Assembly: GCA_046728115.1 (NCBI GenBank)
Contig: JBKPDW010000569.1
Coordinates: forward strand, 1 to 32,768
Reading direction: 5' to 3'
Length of the DNA stretch: 32,768 nt
Origin: CAVSWN01 sp046728115
Lineage (GTDB): Bacteria > Acidobacteriota > Vicinamibacteria > Vicinamibacterales > CAVVIG01
Each line of letters begins with the position of its first letter. The stretch's first letter is position 1. The position numbers and the translations under genes are program-made. Shown here one piece after another: positions 15,738 through 23,831 of the stretch. The notes under the pieces are model-generated. The model had not been told where the DNA came from. It was given only the letters and a program-made list of their open reading frames with translations, and ran no database searches.

Positions 15738-16952
15738 TCAAAGGTCGTTCGTCCAACGGACTTGTTCCGGCTGAATGCCGCTGACCAGATATTCTTCCAC
15801 ATCAGCGACATCGGAAGGGACGCTCACGGCGATTAGTCTGGCCGACTTCCCGGCCTGGATCGTGCCGTAGTCGGCGTCGAAACCCAGCGCTCGTGCGCCC
15901 TGCCGCGTTGCGCTGTCGAGCAAAGCCGCTGCCGGAACGGCCGGCGCAAGCCTGCGCATCTCCGCCAGTTCCGCAAACACATTCAGGTCTGGCGCGCTCG
16001 CCAGACTGTCGGTTCCGACTGCGACCCGCACGCCCGACGCGTAGAAGTCCGCGATCGGAGGGACGCCCGCGCCGGTGTGCGCATTGCTTCGCGGACAGGT
16101 CACCAGCGTCGTGCCCCGCGACGCCAGGCGGGCGAGGTCGGCGTGCGACATCTGCACGCCGTGTACTGCAAGCAGGCGATCGCCGAGAAAACCGCAGTCG
16201 TCGAGGTACTCCACCGGCGATGCTCCGGGCGGTGTCCATGCCGGTTGCCACGATCCGATTTCCTCGAGCAGCACGCGCCAGGGACCGGTTCCGGCCTGAA
16301 TGAACTCGGTCTCCGCTTCCGATTCCGACACGTGGACGCTGCATCGCGAGCATGGATCACCGCCGAGGGAGGCGTGAATCTCGCGAAGTAGGGCCGGTGC
16401 GACAGAGTACGGCGCATGCGCTGCGAGGCTGACGCGCACGCGGTCGGTCGAACCCACGCGATCGATTTCCCGCCGCGACTCCTCGACCAGTCCTGCCGGA
16501 TTGGTCGTGTTGAAGCGGATGAGCTCGTAAAACACGACGCCCGCCAGCGGACTCGCCGCGAGCGGTTTGACCGTAGCCAGCGTGTTGCTGATGTCGCCGA
16601 CGACGGCCGTGCCGCAGCGCACGCTGTCGGCGATCCCGAAACGAATCGCCTCCGCGATGTCGGATCGATCCACGGCAGGAGCGCCGCGTTGAGCGGCCAA
16701 CACCCTGCGAATCCACACGACGAATTCGTCAGCCGGGGGGATGCGTCCTTTCAGGTAGGACAGCTCGAGATGCGTGTGCGCGTTGACCAGCCCTGGCATC
16801 AGCGCGACGGAACCCAGGTCGATTTCGCGGCCCCCGTCTGGCTGCGCGCCGCGGCCGAGGGCCGCAACCCGCTCGCTCTGCACGGCCACCCATCCGTCGC
16901 GGATAGGTGGCTCGCCGACAGGCAGGATCCACGCCGCGCGATAGCGAATCAA
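15738..16952 (-). CDS. amidohydrolase, likely aminofutalosine deaminase (MqnX-like)
   Basis: Zinc-type amidohydrolase of 404 residues in the ATZ/TRZ and chlorohydrolase group. Metal and catalytic residues are visible: His59 and His61 in NAHTHLE, His179 in AHAPYS, His207 in VHVSESE, His264 in VHGVQMS and Asp315 in GTDSLAS. In bacteria using the MqnA-MqnE-MqnC route, an enzyme of this type (MqnX) deaminates aminodeoxyfutalosine to futalosine; the position directly after mqnC makes this the best guess. Another deaminase substrate cannot be ruled out. The start is TTG at 16952, overlapping the mqnC stop by 4 nt; no nearby ATG fits. Confidence 0.8.
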   Translation of the reverse strand: MIRYRAAWILPVGEPPIRDGWVAVQSERVAALGRGAQPDGGREIDLGSVALMPGLVNAHTHLELSYLKGRIPPADEFVVWIRRVLAAQRGAPAVDRSDIAEAIRFGIADSVRCGTAVVGDISNTLATVKPLAASPLAGVVFYELIRFNTTNPAGLVEESRREIDRVGSTDRVRVSLAAHAPYSVAPALLREIHASLGGDPCSRCSVHVSESEAETEFIQAGTGPWRVLLEEIGSWQPAWTPPGASPVEYLDDCGFLGDRLLAVHGVQMSHADLARLASRGTTLVTCPRSNAHTGAGVPPIADFYASGVRVAVGTDSLASAPDLNVFAELAEMRRLAPAVPAAALLDSATRQGARALGFDADYGTIQAGKSARLIAVSVPSDVADVEEYLVSGIQPEQVRWTNDL

Positions 16953-18157
16953 CGTGGAATGACTCGAAGCTCTTTGCCGCTGCGGCTCCGGGCGGGATAG
17001 TTCATCAGCTCTTCGGGCACGGTTGTGTCGGCGTCCGCTCGAGCGGTGGCCAGCTCCAGCATCCGCGGCACCTCGCGTTCCCTGAAGATCGGGTCGCCAA
17101 GTATCTCGTAATGCATGTTGCGGCGCTTCGCCACAAAGCCCGCGTCCTCGACGTTGCGAACGATTTCGGCCTCGTCCATGCAGTAGGCGGCGCCGGCGGC
17201 GCGGACGACGTTCTCCTCGATCATCACGCTGCCCATGTCGTTAGCGCCGTACGCCAGGCTGAGCTGACCGACTTTCCCACCTTGGGTCACCCACGACGCC
17301 TGCAGGTTGTCGAAGTTGTCGAGCACGATGCGCGCGATGGCGAGCGTGCGCAGATAGTCGAGGCCCGTTGCTTCCGATCCGGCCAGCTCGGTGTGATCGG
17401 GCTGATAGCTCCAGGTGATGAATGCCGTGAACCCGCCCGTTTCGTCCTGCAGCGCGCGAAGCCGCAACAGATGCTCGATGCGCTCCTCGCCGGTCTCCAC
17501 CGTCCCGTACATCATCGTGGCCGTCGTTCGCAGCCCGGCCCGGTGTGCGTGGCGCATGACGTCGAGCCATTCGTCCGCGGTGGCCTTGCCGTAGCAGTGC
17601 AGGAGCTTCCGCACGCGGTCCACGAGAATCTCCGCACCGCCGCCGGGAATGCTGTCCAGTCCGGCGGCGATGAGCCGCGCGATGACGTCGGGAACCGATA
17701 ACTGCGCGAGTCGGGACAGGTGGATCACTTCCGGCGGCGACAGGGCGTGCAGCCTGAACGTGGGGTAGCGATCCTTGATCGCGCGGAACAGATCTTCGTA
17801 CCAGGCCAGCGGCAGGTCCGGATTGTGTCCGCCCTGCAACAGCAACTGCACGCCGCCCACGGCGATCGTCTCGTCAATCTTCCGAAACACTTCGTCAAAG
17901 CCGAGCACGTACCCCTCTGACGATCCGACGGGCCGATAGAACGCGCAGAAATTGCACTTCGCCACGCAGACGTTCGTGTAGTTGACGTTGCGATCGATGA
18001 TGTACGTCACGATGCCTGATGGATGCTTGCGCGCGCGGATGGAATCGGCCAGACGTCCAAGCAGTGCGGTCGGCGCGTGACGATATAGTTCGAGCGCTTC
18101 GCCCGCCGTGATTCGGGCGCCGGACCGTACCGCCGCGGCAATCTGATCGATGGCCAT
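16949..18157 (-). CDS. mqnC: cyclic dehypoxanthinyl futalosine synthase
   Basis: Radical SAM enzyme of the futalosine menaquinone pathway that cyclises dehypoxanthine futalosine, 402 residues. The cluster cysteines CVAKCNFC follow DRNVNYTN. GGVQLLLQGGHNPDLPLAWYE marks MqnC, whereas MqnE has an EVHIVGG-type sequence at this place. SIPGGGAEIL, MMYGTVET and the C-terminal AYGANDMGSVMIEENVVRAAG are also present. ATG at 18157 overlaps the mqnA stop by one base (TGATG); the codon before it is TTG and is not preferred. The product feeds UbiD/UbiA-type steps whose genes are also in the window. Confidence 0.95.
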   Translation of the reverse strand: MAIDQIAAAVRSGARITAGEALELYRHAPTALLGRLADSIRARKHPSGIVTYIIDRNVNYTNVCVAKCNFCAFYRPVGSSEGYVLGFDEVFRKIDETIAVGGVQLLLQGGHNPDLPLAWYEDLFRAIKDRYPTFRLHALSPPEVIHLSRLAQLSVPDVIARLIAAGLDSIPGGGAEILVDRVRKLLHCYGKATADEWLDVMRHAHRAGLRTTATMMYGTVETGEERIEHLLRLRALQDETGGFTAFITWSYQPDHTELAGSEATGLDYLRTLAIARIVLDNFDNLQASWVTQGGKVGQLSLAYGANDMGSVMIEENVVRAAGAAYCMDEAEIVRNVEDAGFVAKRRNMHYEILGDPIFREREVPRMLELATARADADTTVPEELMNYPARSRSGKELRVIPR

Positions 18158-18966
18158 CAATAGAATTCCAATCGTCCCGCGCTCGACACGACGCCGGCTT
18201 CGGCCGCGTAGCGGTAAAACGCCTCGAGCCCGGCGCGCTCGGCGACGCCCAGGTGGTACCTGATATTATCCCGCAGGTACCTGGCCCCGATGGCCTGCTG
18301 CGCGGCCGAGTCAGGAAAGTACTCCCGCGCAATCTGGTCGGGGTGCCCGACGCCTTCGTCTCGGGCGCGCTGCAGGGCCGTTACGTCCGCTGCACTCAAC
18401 ACTCCGGGCCGGCCGGCCCAGAACGCGTACACGAACGGCAGTCCGGTCATGTTCGTCCAGGCTTCACCCAGGTCGATTTTCTGCACCTCTGCCTTCTGAC
18501 TTCCGACTTCCAACCTAGTGCGATCCACCAACAGTGCCGCGTCGCCGATGATCAGCGCCGCATCGCACGTCTTCAGCATGTCGGCGAGGTGTGGCGGGCG
18601 ATGTTCGACGGCCGGCTCGATGTTGAAGAGACGTGCGCACATCACATGCACCAGCGCAACCGAGGTGCGCGAGCTCGTATCGAGCGCGATCGATCGGATT
18701 TGCGCAACGGGCTTCGTCGTGTAGAGGGCGACCGATGCAACGGGACCATCAGACGCGATGGCCACGTCCGGAACAATCCGATAGGGCCCGCCGCGCAGAT
18801 ACTCGATCGATGGGATCAGGCCGACGTCAATCGACTCGGCGTGCAGCAGCCGGGCGCATTCCGACGGGACGTCCTGACGCAGCGTGAACCGGGGACGCGC
18901 ATCGAGGCCCCATACGAGCGGCCGCGCATTCAGATAGCCGACGGCGCCCAGCCGGACACGACTCAT
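18157..18966 (-). CDS. mqnA: chorismate dehydratase
   Basis: First enzyme of the futalosine route, turning chorismate into 3-enolpyruvyl-benzoate, 269 residues. The periplasmic-binding-protein-like fold motifs are visible: GAVGYLNARPLVWGL, IPSIEYLRGG, SVALYTTKP, DTSSRTSVALVHVM, ALIIGDAALL and LGEAWTNMTGLPFVYAFWA. Between IGDAALL and DLGEAW there is an unusual extra segment, RTRLEVGSQKAEVQK, encoded by DNA that looks like an intergenic word repeat (18486-18515). The gene overlaps its upstream neighbour by 4 nt and mqnC by 1 nt. The core motifs are intact, so activity is expected. Confidence 0.95.
   Translation of the reverse strand: MSRVRLGAVGYLNARPLVWGLDARPRFTLRQDVPSECARLLHAESIDVGLIPSIEYLRGGPYRIVPDVAIASDGPVASVALYTTKPVAQIRSIALDTSSRTSVALVHVMCARLFNIEPAVEHRPPHLADMLKTCDAALIIGDAALLVDRTRLEVGSQKAEVQKIDLGEAWTNMTGLPFVYAFWAGRPGVLSAADVTALQRARDEGVGHPDQIAREYFPDSAAQQAIGARYLRDNIRYHLGVAERAGLEAFYRYAAEAGVVSSAGRLEFY
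18486..18515 (-). repeat. in-frame word array inside mqnA
   Basis: The DNA reads as repeated CTTCTGA / CTTCCGA / CTTCCAA words. It encodes a loop (LEVGSQKAEVQ) that has no counterpart in the usual MqnA layout between IGDxAL and DLGEEW. It resembles one arm of the intergenic word-repeat class captured in frame. Confidence 0.6.
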
Positions 18967-19829
18967 TGCGACACGGGCTCGAAGCGGCCGTTGCGCTCTA
19001 CCGGCTCCTGACCGGCGGCACGAATGTTCCGGCGAATTTCCTCCAGGGGCGCACGGCGTGGGCCCAGCAGCATCCCCTCCTCCGCGGAGACAGCATCAAC
19101 ATCGTCGGCGCCGAATGTCAGCGCGACCTGCGCGAGCTTCGGCCCGTACAATGCCCAGTCCACCTGAATCGACGGCACATTGTCGGCGACAATCCGCGCT
19201 AGAGCCACGCGCTTCACGTCGTCGTAACCGGTCGATGGCGCCGCGGGATTGATCCGCCGCGGCAACGGCGCAAAGGCACGAACGACGCCCGTGGCGCGCT
19301 GGAGGTCGGCGACGTGCTTCAACTGCTGGACCGGATCCGGACCCGCTGATTGGTCAACGGTCAAGCGAGCCAGTGCCAATCCTGCGATGTTTACTTCCTC
19401 GATCGATCGGCGGGCGTCCCGCAAAAGATCCAGAGGCGCTTCCGCCACGAGTTCGAGGCCGGCCTGACAAAGAGCCTCCAACAGCGCTCGGAGGGTCACG
19501 GCCTCGCGTGCCGCGAGCTGCTCGAGGTCGGCAAGCGAGAATCCGGACACCGGCTTTCCGCGTGCCGAATCCGCCACGCGCTTCGCGCGCTCGATGGCTG
19601 CGGCGCGACTTGCGGGCGCACCGACAATGCGCACCTCGCCGGCCGCCATCGGCACCTTGATCGGCGCGTGGAGGTCGGCGGGAACGTCAGCCACCCGCAG
19701 GAAGGTCGTTCTGGTGCCGTGGCGCCGCTGCCTGGCATCGTCGGCGATCGCTCCGATGTTGATGATGTCGTGCGAGGCGGCGAGGCTGTTGAGCTCGCGT
19801 TCGGTGATCGTCATCTCGGCGGCTGTCAC
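18963..19829 (-). CDS. MqnE/MqnC-like protein lacking the radical SAM cluster motif
   Basis: A 288-residue protein (283 if ATG at 19814 is used in place of GTG at 19829) that aligns by eye with aminofutalosine synthase MqnE along its length. DIINIGAIADDARQRRHG matches the segment before the cluster; GEVRIVGAP matches the EVHIVGG strand; and residues 204-283 (YDDVKRVALARIVADN, DWALYGPKLAQVALTFGADDVDAV, IRAAGQEPVERN) match the MqnE/CofH C-terminus. The CxxxCxxC region is missing, with roughly 30 residues absent between positions 45 and 64; Cys121 is the only cysteine. The GGGAE motif is also gone. It overlaps mqnA and the upstream lipoprotein gene by 4 nt each. It may be a pseudoenzyme partner, a scaffold or a repurposed barrel; it cannot bind a standard SAM cluster. 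Confidence 0.8.
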   Translation of the reverse strand: MTAAEMTITERELNSLAASHDIINIGAIADDARQRRHGTRTTFLRVADVPADLHAPIKVPMAAGEVRIVGAPASRAAAIERAKRVADSARGKPVSGFSLADLEQLAAREAVTLRALLEALCQAGLELVAEAPLDLLRDARRSIEEVNIAGLALARLTVDQSAGPDPVQQLKHVADLQRATGVVRAFAPLPRRINPAAPSTGYDDVKRVALARIVADNVPSIQVDWALYGPKLAQVALTFGADDVDAVSAEEGMLLGPRRAPLEEIRRNIRAAGQEPVERNGRFEPVSQ

Positions 19830-20236
19830 GAATGAACGACAGTCACCGCATAGGTGATCGGCGCGGTTTGATTACCGACGTCGTATACCGTCACGCAGTA
19901 GGTTCCCGGACTCACGACACCGCTCAATTGCGCGCTGGAGCCGGCAGCGACCGTCACGGATCCGCCGGGAAGAATGCCGCAGGCCGAATTGGCAGGCGTA
20001 CCGACGCCAAGCCCTTCGGCAATCGTTGAAGGCGGACCAGCCGACGTCAACGTGACCGTGACCTGTCCCGACATGGTCACGCTGAACGTGCTCATCCCGC
20101 TGCCACCAACCTCGACGGTCCCGGTGAAACTTTCCGTCTTCGTAGTCGTCGACGGCGATGTGGTCGAATTGTTGTTCTTCCCGCACGCGGCGCCCGTCAG
20201 TGCGAGCGCGATCCAGATCGCGAGGACGCGCTTCAT
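19826..20236 (-). CDS. exported lipoprotein, paralogue of the next gene
   Basis: A 136-residue lipoprotein with signal peptide MKRVLAIWIALALTGAAC; Cys18 is the lipobox cysteine. A Ser/Thr-rich linker follows, then a beta-rich domain with SFTGTV, GVGTP, PGTYCVTVYDVGN and a terminal TYAVTVVHS. This looks like a small beta-sandwich similar in feel to pre-peptidase C-terminal domains, with two cysteines (in SACGIL and TYCVTV) that may bond. The function is unknown. The gene starts 3 nt after its paralogue and its stop overlaps the following GTG start by 4 nt. Confidence 0.85.
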   Translation of the reverse strand: MKRVLAIWIALALTGAACGKNNNSTTSPSTTTKTESFTGTVEVGGSGMSTFSVTMSGQVTVTLTSAGPPSTIAEGLGVGTPANSACGILPGGSVTVAAGSSAQLSGVVSPGTYCVTVYDVGNQTAPITYAVTVVHS

Positions 20237-20239
20237 CGA

Positions 20240-20665
20240 CTACGAGTGCAGAACGGTAATGGTGTACGTGACCGGCTCGACGAGATTGCCCACGTCGGTC
20301 ACGGCTACACAGAAATTGCCCGGGATCGTGGCAGTGCCGGAGATTTGCGCGCCAGGTGACGACACCGCCGTCATCTGATCGATGACGAGACAGGTCCCTG
20401 CCGCCGTGCTCGGTGTTCCGACTCCAATCCCGACGGCGGCGCTCGGATCGATGCTCGTCACGTTCACTTTGATCCCGCCGACGCGTTGGACGGCGAACGG
20501 ATGCGAGTTGGTGCCGAATTGCAGAAGCGTGCCGGAAAAGGTGTCGGTCACGGTCGGCTGAACGGGCGTCGGCGCCGGAGGGACGGTCGGATCACTGCAT
20601 GCCGACGCCACGAGCATCGCCACAACGGATATCGCCAGGGTTCGGTTCGTCACTTTCTCGATCAT
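20240..20665 (-). CDS. exported lipoprotein, paralogue of the previous gene
   Basis: A 141-residue lipoprotein with signal peptide and lipobox VASAC (Cys23), a Pro-rich linker (TVPPAPTPVQPTV), and the same domain as its neighbour: DTFSGTL, VGIGVGTP, PGNFCVAVTDVGN and TYTITVLHS. The shared pattern VGTP...C...PGxxCVxVxDVGN...TYxxTVxHS marks a tandem duplication that has since diverged. It lies 7 nt after the subtilase-like gene, suggesting joint export with it. No function is recognised. Confidence 0.85.
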   Translation of the reverse strand: MIEKVTNRTLAISVVAMLVASACSDPTVPPAPTPVQPTVTDTFSGTLLQFGTNSHPFAVQRVGGIKVNVTSIDPSAAVGIGVGTPSTAAGTCLVIDQMTAVSSPGAQISGTATIPGNFCVAVTDVGNLVEPVTYTITVLHS

Positions 20666-20672
20666 ATCCGTT

Positions 20673-23600
20673 TTACTGCACGGTCAGCGTCAACGGCACG
20701 GAATGTGTCAGCGTCCCGGCCGTTGCCGTAACCGAAAGCGTGTAGCTGCCTGCGGGCGTGCCGCTGCCTGCCATCGGAGCGGCGACGCCCGTCCCGCTGA
20801 GCGCGACGGTGTGCGGACTGCCGGGCGCGTTGTCGACGAGAGTCAAGCTGCCCGTCCGTGAGCCCGCCGCAGTCGGCGTGAAGCTGATGGCGATCGAGCA
20901 GTTGTCACCCGAGCTCAGGGTGCTTCCACAGTTGGTCACCTGCGAAAAGTCGCCTCCAGCAGTGATGGTCAATGTTAGCGAATCGGCGCCGGTGTTCGTC
21001 ACGCGCACGATTTGCGCAGGCGCTGTCGTGCCGACAGTCTGGGATCCAAAAGTCAAGGTCCCGGGAAAAACCGCAATCGCGGATGCCATCGCCGAAGCTG
21101 AAACGCGAAGCGCCAATTGCGTCAGACCCGCAAGACCCACACACGCTGTCGCGACGAATATGGGGCGCCAGCGACGTGCCGCCTGAACACCGACGCCTAT
21201 CGCTGCGAGTCCCAGCGCCCACACTAACAACGCCTTGATGACAACGGGAAGGCTCCCCGGTTCGTCGCGCTGCCAATCCAAATAGCCCGGCTGCAGCAGC
21301 GACGATGCCGTCGTGGAAACCGTCAGAACGGATTGAGCAGGGGCGTTGTTCGGCGTCACGGTGCTCGGGGAGAAGCTGCAGGTCACGCCAGGCGGGAGCG
21401 TCGCCGTATTGCAGCCGAGCGCGACCGGCGATCGATACGGTCCGCCCTGCGGCGCAACGGTCACCACGAAAGTCGCGCTGTGGCCGGAACCGAGAGCCGC
21501 GTCGCCTGGCGTCACGTCGGTCGAAAAATCGGTCACGGTGATATTGAGATCGGACCCGCCACCGAATGCGACGCCGTTGTTGCTAGCCGAGACCGTTACC
21601 GACGACGCACCGAAAGGACAGGTCATCGTCGTCCCGGGCGAAGTGCCGCAGCCGCCAGTCCAGGTGAGGCTCGTCAGGTTGCATTGATCCGGATCGGAGA
21701 AACCAAGCTGCGCGGCCGTGAGACTGGCCCCGAGCGGCGAGTTGCCGTCGAGCGTCATCGACGAGCTGCCCGTCCGAGTCGGCAACGTCGGTTGCACGGC
21801 CGCCAAAGCGTCCACACGGCCGCTGCCGAATATGGTGTCGGGCGGCGTCGGCGAGAGTGCGACCGCAGAGTTCAGAATCATGCTGCGCAGCTGGCTGCGC
21901 GCGACGTCGGCGCTCGTCGTAGCGGCCGTTCGACTCAGGAGACACGGCGCGCTCTGGAGCGCGAGCGCCGCGACGCCGCCCAGGTGGGCCACGGCGGCCG
22001 ACGTCCCGAAAAACACTTTGCCGAAGCCTCCCGCGCCGCTCACCGACACCCCGTCGATGGCACTGACGTCGGGTTTTACGCGGCCGTCCACCGTGGGACC
22101 CCGGCTGCTGAAGAACTCGATCGTCGAGTTGGACGTGTCATTGCACGACTCGTTCGAGCCGCCGGAAAACTGGGCTGCCGCCGCAGCCGACGCCGAGCAG
22201 ATCGCGCCGACGGACACCACACTCACAGGGGATCCGCCTGCATCGCTTTGAGCCGCCAGGCTGCGCGAGGGGGTGTTGTAGTTGAGCCGCTCGTGTCGCC
22301 CAGGGGACAGCAGCAGCGGCCCGGCCGTCGCGCACTCGGGCTGAAACGTAAACAGGTTCAGCGTGCGCGGCTGCGCCGCGTCTCGCACGTTCTGCACGAC
22401 GATGCGAAAAGTGTCCGGACTTCCACGATTGACGAAGTCGATGAACTCGACCGGATCCTGTCCGCCGCTCTGCGTATCGGTGCTGCTCGCCACTACTCCA
22501 CCCGTGCTCTGCTGAACGAGGTACAGGTCGTAGTTGTTCGACGAGGCGCCGAAGGGATCGTCCCAGTTCAGGAAAATCGCGACTTCACCGTTCTGGGGCA
22601 GCGACACCACATTGAAGGTTTGCGATCCGAGTCCGAGCGTATCGGTCGTGTCGGCGGTTCGTTGGAACAGATGGAGATGCCCGGTGTTGGTGATCCCGCT
22701 GACCGTCGTGCCGTCGATGCGGGAATCCGTGTACGGCGCAAGATAATGTTCATCGGCCGCGTTGCCGGCCGAGGTGAAATATGCGCGAATGGGAAATGAC
22801 GGGTTGTTGAGCGCGGCAGCCGTATTCGTCGAGACGGCACTCGTCCCGTCGTACGGTTCGCCGAAGAAACTGATGTCGTCGAGCACGACGTCGTTCGACG
22901 CCGCCAGGAAATTGACCGCCTGAATGAACTCGAGATCGGTGTCGAAGTTCGCGAACGAGAGCTTCGCGCCCGGCGCGAGGTCGTGCACGATCTCGAGGAG
23001 CGCCGTTCCTTCTGCGCCGATCCCCGGCACCGTGCACGACGCGGCCGGCAAGCCTTCCAGATCGTTGTTGGCGCGGAAGGATCGGCCGACGATACCTCCA
23101 GTCGAGGACATCAGCACGCCGCTTGCCGTCCTCGCGCCAACCGCCGTCGGCAGATCGCCGCTCGAAATCGGGCCGCCGTCAACGCCAGCACACGACGCCA
23201 CGCAGCCGCTGGCAAACACACCCTTGATGCCGTCCGAGATGACGCCGACACGCACGCCAGTCCCGTCGATCGCCAACTGAGCGCGAACGGCGTCTGCGTG
23301 AAGGATGGCATCACCTTCGGTCGCCGTAGCGCCCGTATGGCGACGGCCGTAAGTCGGAAGGCGAATGGCAGTGACGAACGGAAGCTGCGCGATCGCTCGC
23401 AGCCGCGACACCGGCACGCGCGCCTGTACCCGGCGCCGGGCTCGATCCTGCAACTCGACGACGGCGCCACCGGCCGTCAGCGCACTGACGACCTCGTCGG
23501 ACACCGCGCTGACCAGGATGTAGACCTGAACTTCGTTGTTCGCGTTGATGCGAAGCCAGCCGCCACGAATGGAGTCCTGCACCGATTGAGGCAGGCTCTC

Positions 23601-23831
23601 GACCTCCAAGGGCCGCGCAGGGCTGGTGGCGCTCTGCGGCCGCAGGCCCTGATCCTGAGTGACGCTGGATGCCAGAGCAGCGAGCACGCTGCTTAGTTTC
23701 GAATTCGGCGCCTGGCCGATCAGCCTGGCCGGTACGAAAGTGACCGCTGCGATGAGAATTGCAGCGCCTGCTGATGTCAGAAGCTGCCGGACGCGACGTA
23801 ACCCACGGGAATTCGAGCACACATGACGCAT
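20673..23831 (-). CDS. large exported subtilase/sedolisin-like protein with membrane and choice-of-anchor domains
   Basis: A 1052-residue protein. A signal or membrane segment is at about 17-36. The subtilase-fold domain (about 190-680) has Asp200 in GVRVGVISDGI, Glu274 in GAEGTALLEIVHDLAPGA where S8 enzymes have the catalytic His of HGT, Asn357 in TSAGNAAD and Ser611 in FFGTSAAVAH. An Asp/Glu/Ser set resembles sedolisin (S53)-like enzymes; activity is unproven. An Ig-like stretch (770-842, with PPGVTCSFSPSTVTPNNAP) follows, then two membrane helices (862-884 and 889-909), a choice-of-anchor D domain (918-1015, FGSQTVGT, SISFTP-like) and a short Ig-like tail (1022-1052, GTPAGSYTLSVTATAG). The two Ig pieces look like halves of one domain split by the membrane and anchor part. 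ATG at 23831 lacks a clear ribosome-binding site. Confidence 0.85.
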   Translation of the reverse strand: MRHVCSNSRGLRRVRQLLTSAGAAILIAAVTFVPARLIGQAPNSKLSSVLAALASSVTQDQGLRPQSATSPARPLEVESLPQSVQDSIRGGWLRINANNEVQVYILVSAVSDEVVSALTAGGAVVELQDRARRRVQARVPVSRLRAIAQLPFVTAIRLPTYGRRHTGATATEGDAILHADAVRAQLAIDGTGVRVGVISDGIKGVFASGCVASCAGVDGGPISSGDLPTAVGARTASGVLMSSTGGIVGRSFRANNDLEGLPAASCTVPGIGAEGTALLEIVHDLAPGAKLSFANFDTDLEFIQAVNFLAASNDVVLDDISFFGEPYDGTSAVSTNTAAALNNPSFPIRAYFTSAGNAADEHYLAPYTDSRIDGTTVSGITNTGHLHLFQRTADTTDTLGLGSQTFNVVSLPQNGEVAIFLNWDDPFGASSNNYDLYLVQQSTGGVVASSTDTQSGGQDPVEFIDFVNRGSPDTFRIVVQNVRDAAQPRTLNLFTFQPECATAGPLLLSPGRHERLNYNTPSRSLAAQSDAGGSPVSVVSVGAICSASAAAAAQFSGGSNESCNDTSNSTIEFFSSRGPTVDGRVKPDVSAIDGVSVSGAGGFGKVFFGTSAAVAHLGGVAALALQSAPCLLSRTAATTSADVARSQLRSMILNSAVALSPTPPDTIFGSGRVDALAAVQPTLPTRTGSSSMTLDGNSPLGASLTAAQLGFSDPDQCNLTSLTWTGGCGTSPGTTMTCPFGASSVTVSASNNGVAFGGGSDLNITVTDFSTDVTPGDAALGSGHSATFVVTVAPQGGPYRSPVALGCNTATLPPGVTCSFSPSTVTPNNAPAQSVLTVSTTASSLLQPGYLDWQRDEPGSLPVVIKALLVWALGLAAIGVGVQAARRWRPIFVATACVGLAGLTQLALRVSASAMASAIAVFPGTLTFGSQTVGTTAPAQIVRVTNTGADSLTLTITAGGDFSQVTNCGSTLSSGDNCSIAISFTPTAAGSRTGSLTLVDNAPGSPHTVALSGTGVAAPMAGSGTPAGSYTLSVTATAGTLTHSVPLTLTVQ

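Noticed and set aside
18963..19829. Pseudogene of mqnE
   Set aside because: The frame is intact, the C-terminal motifs are well kept and the gene overlaps its neighbours as in a living operon; a diverged protein is more likely than a decaying copy.
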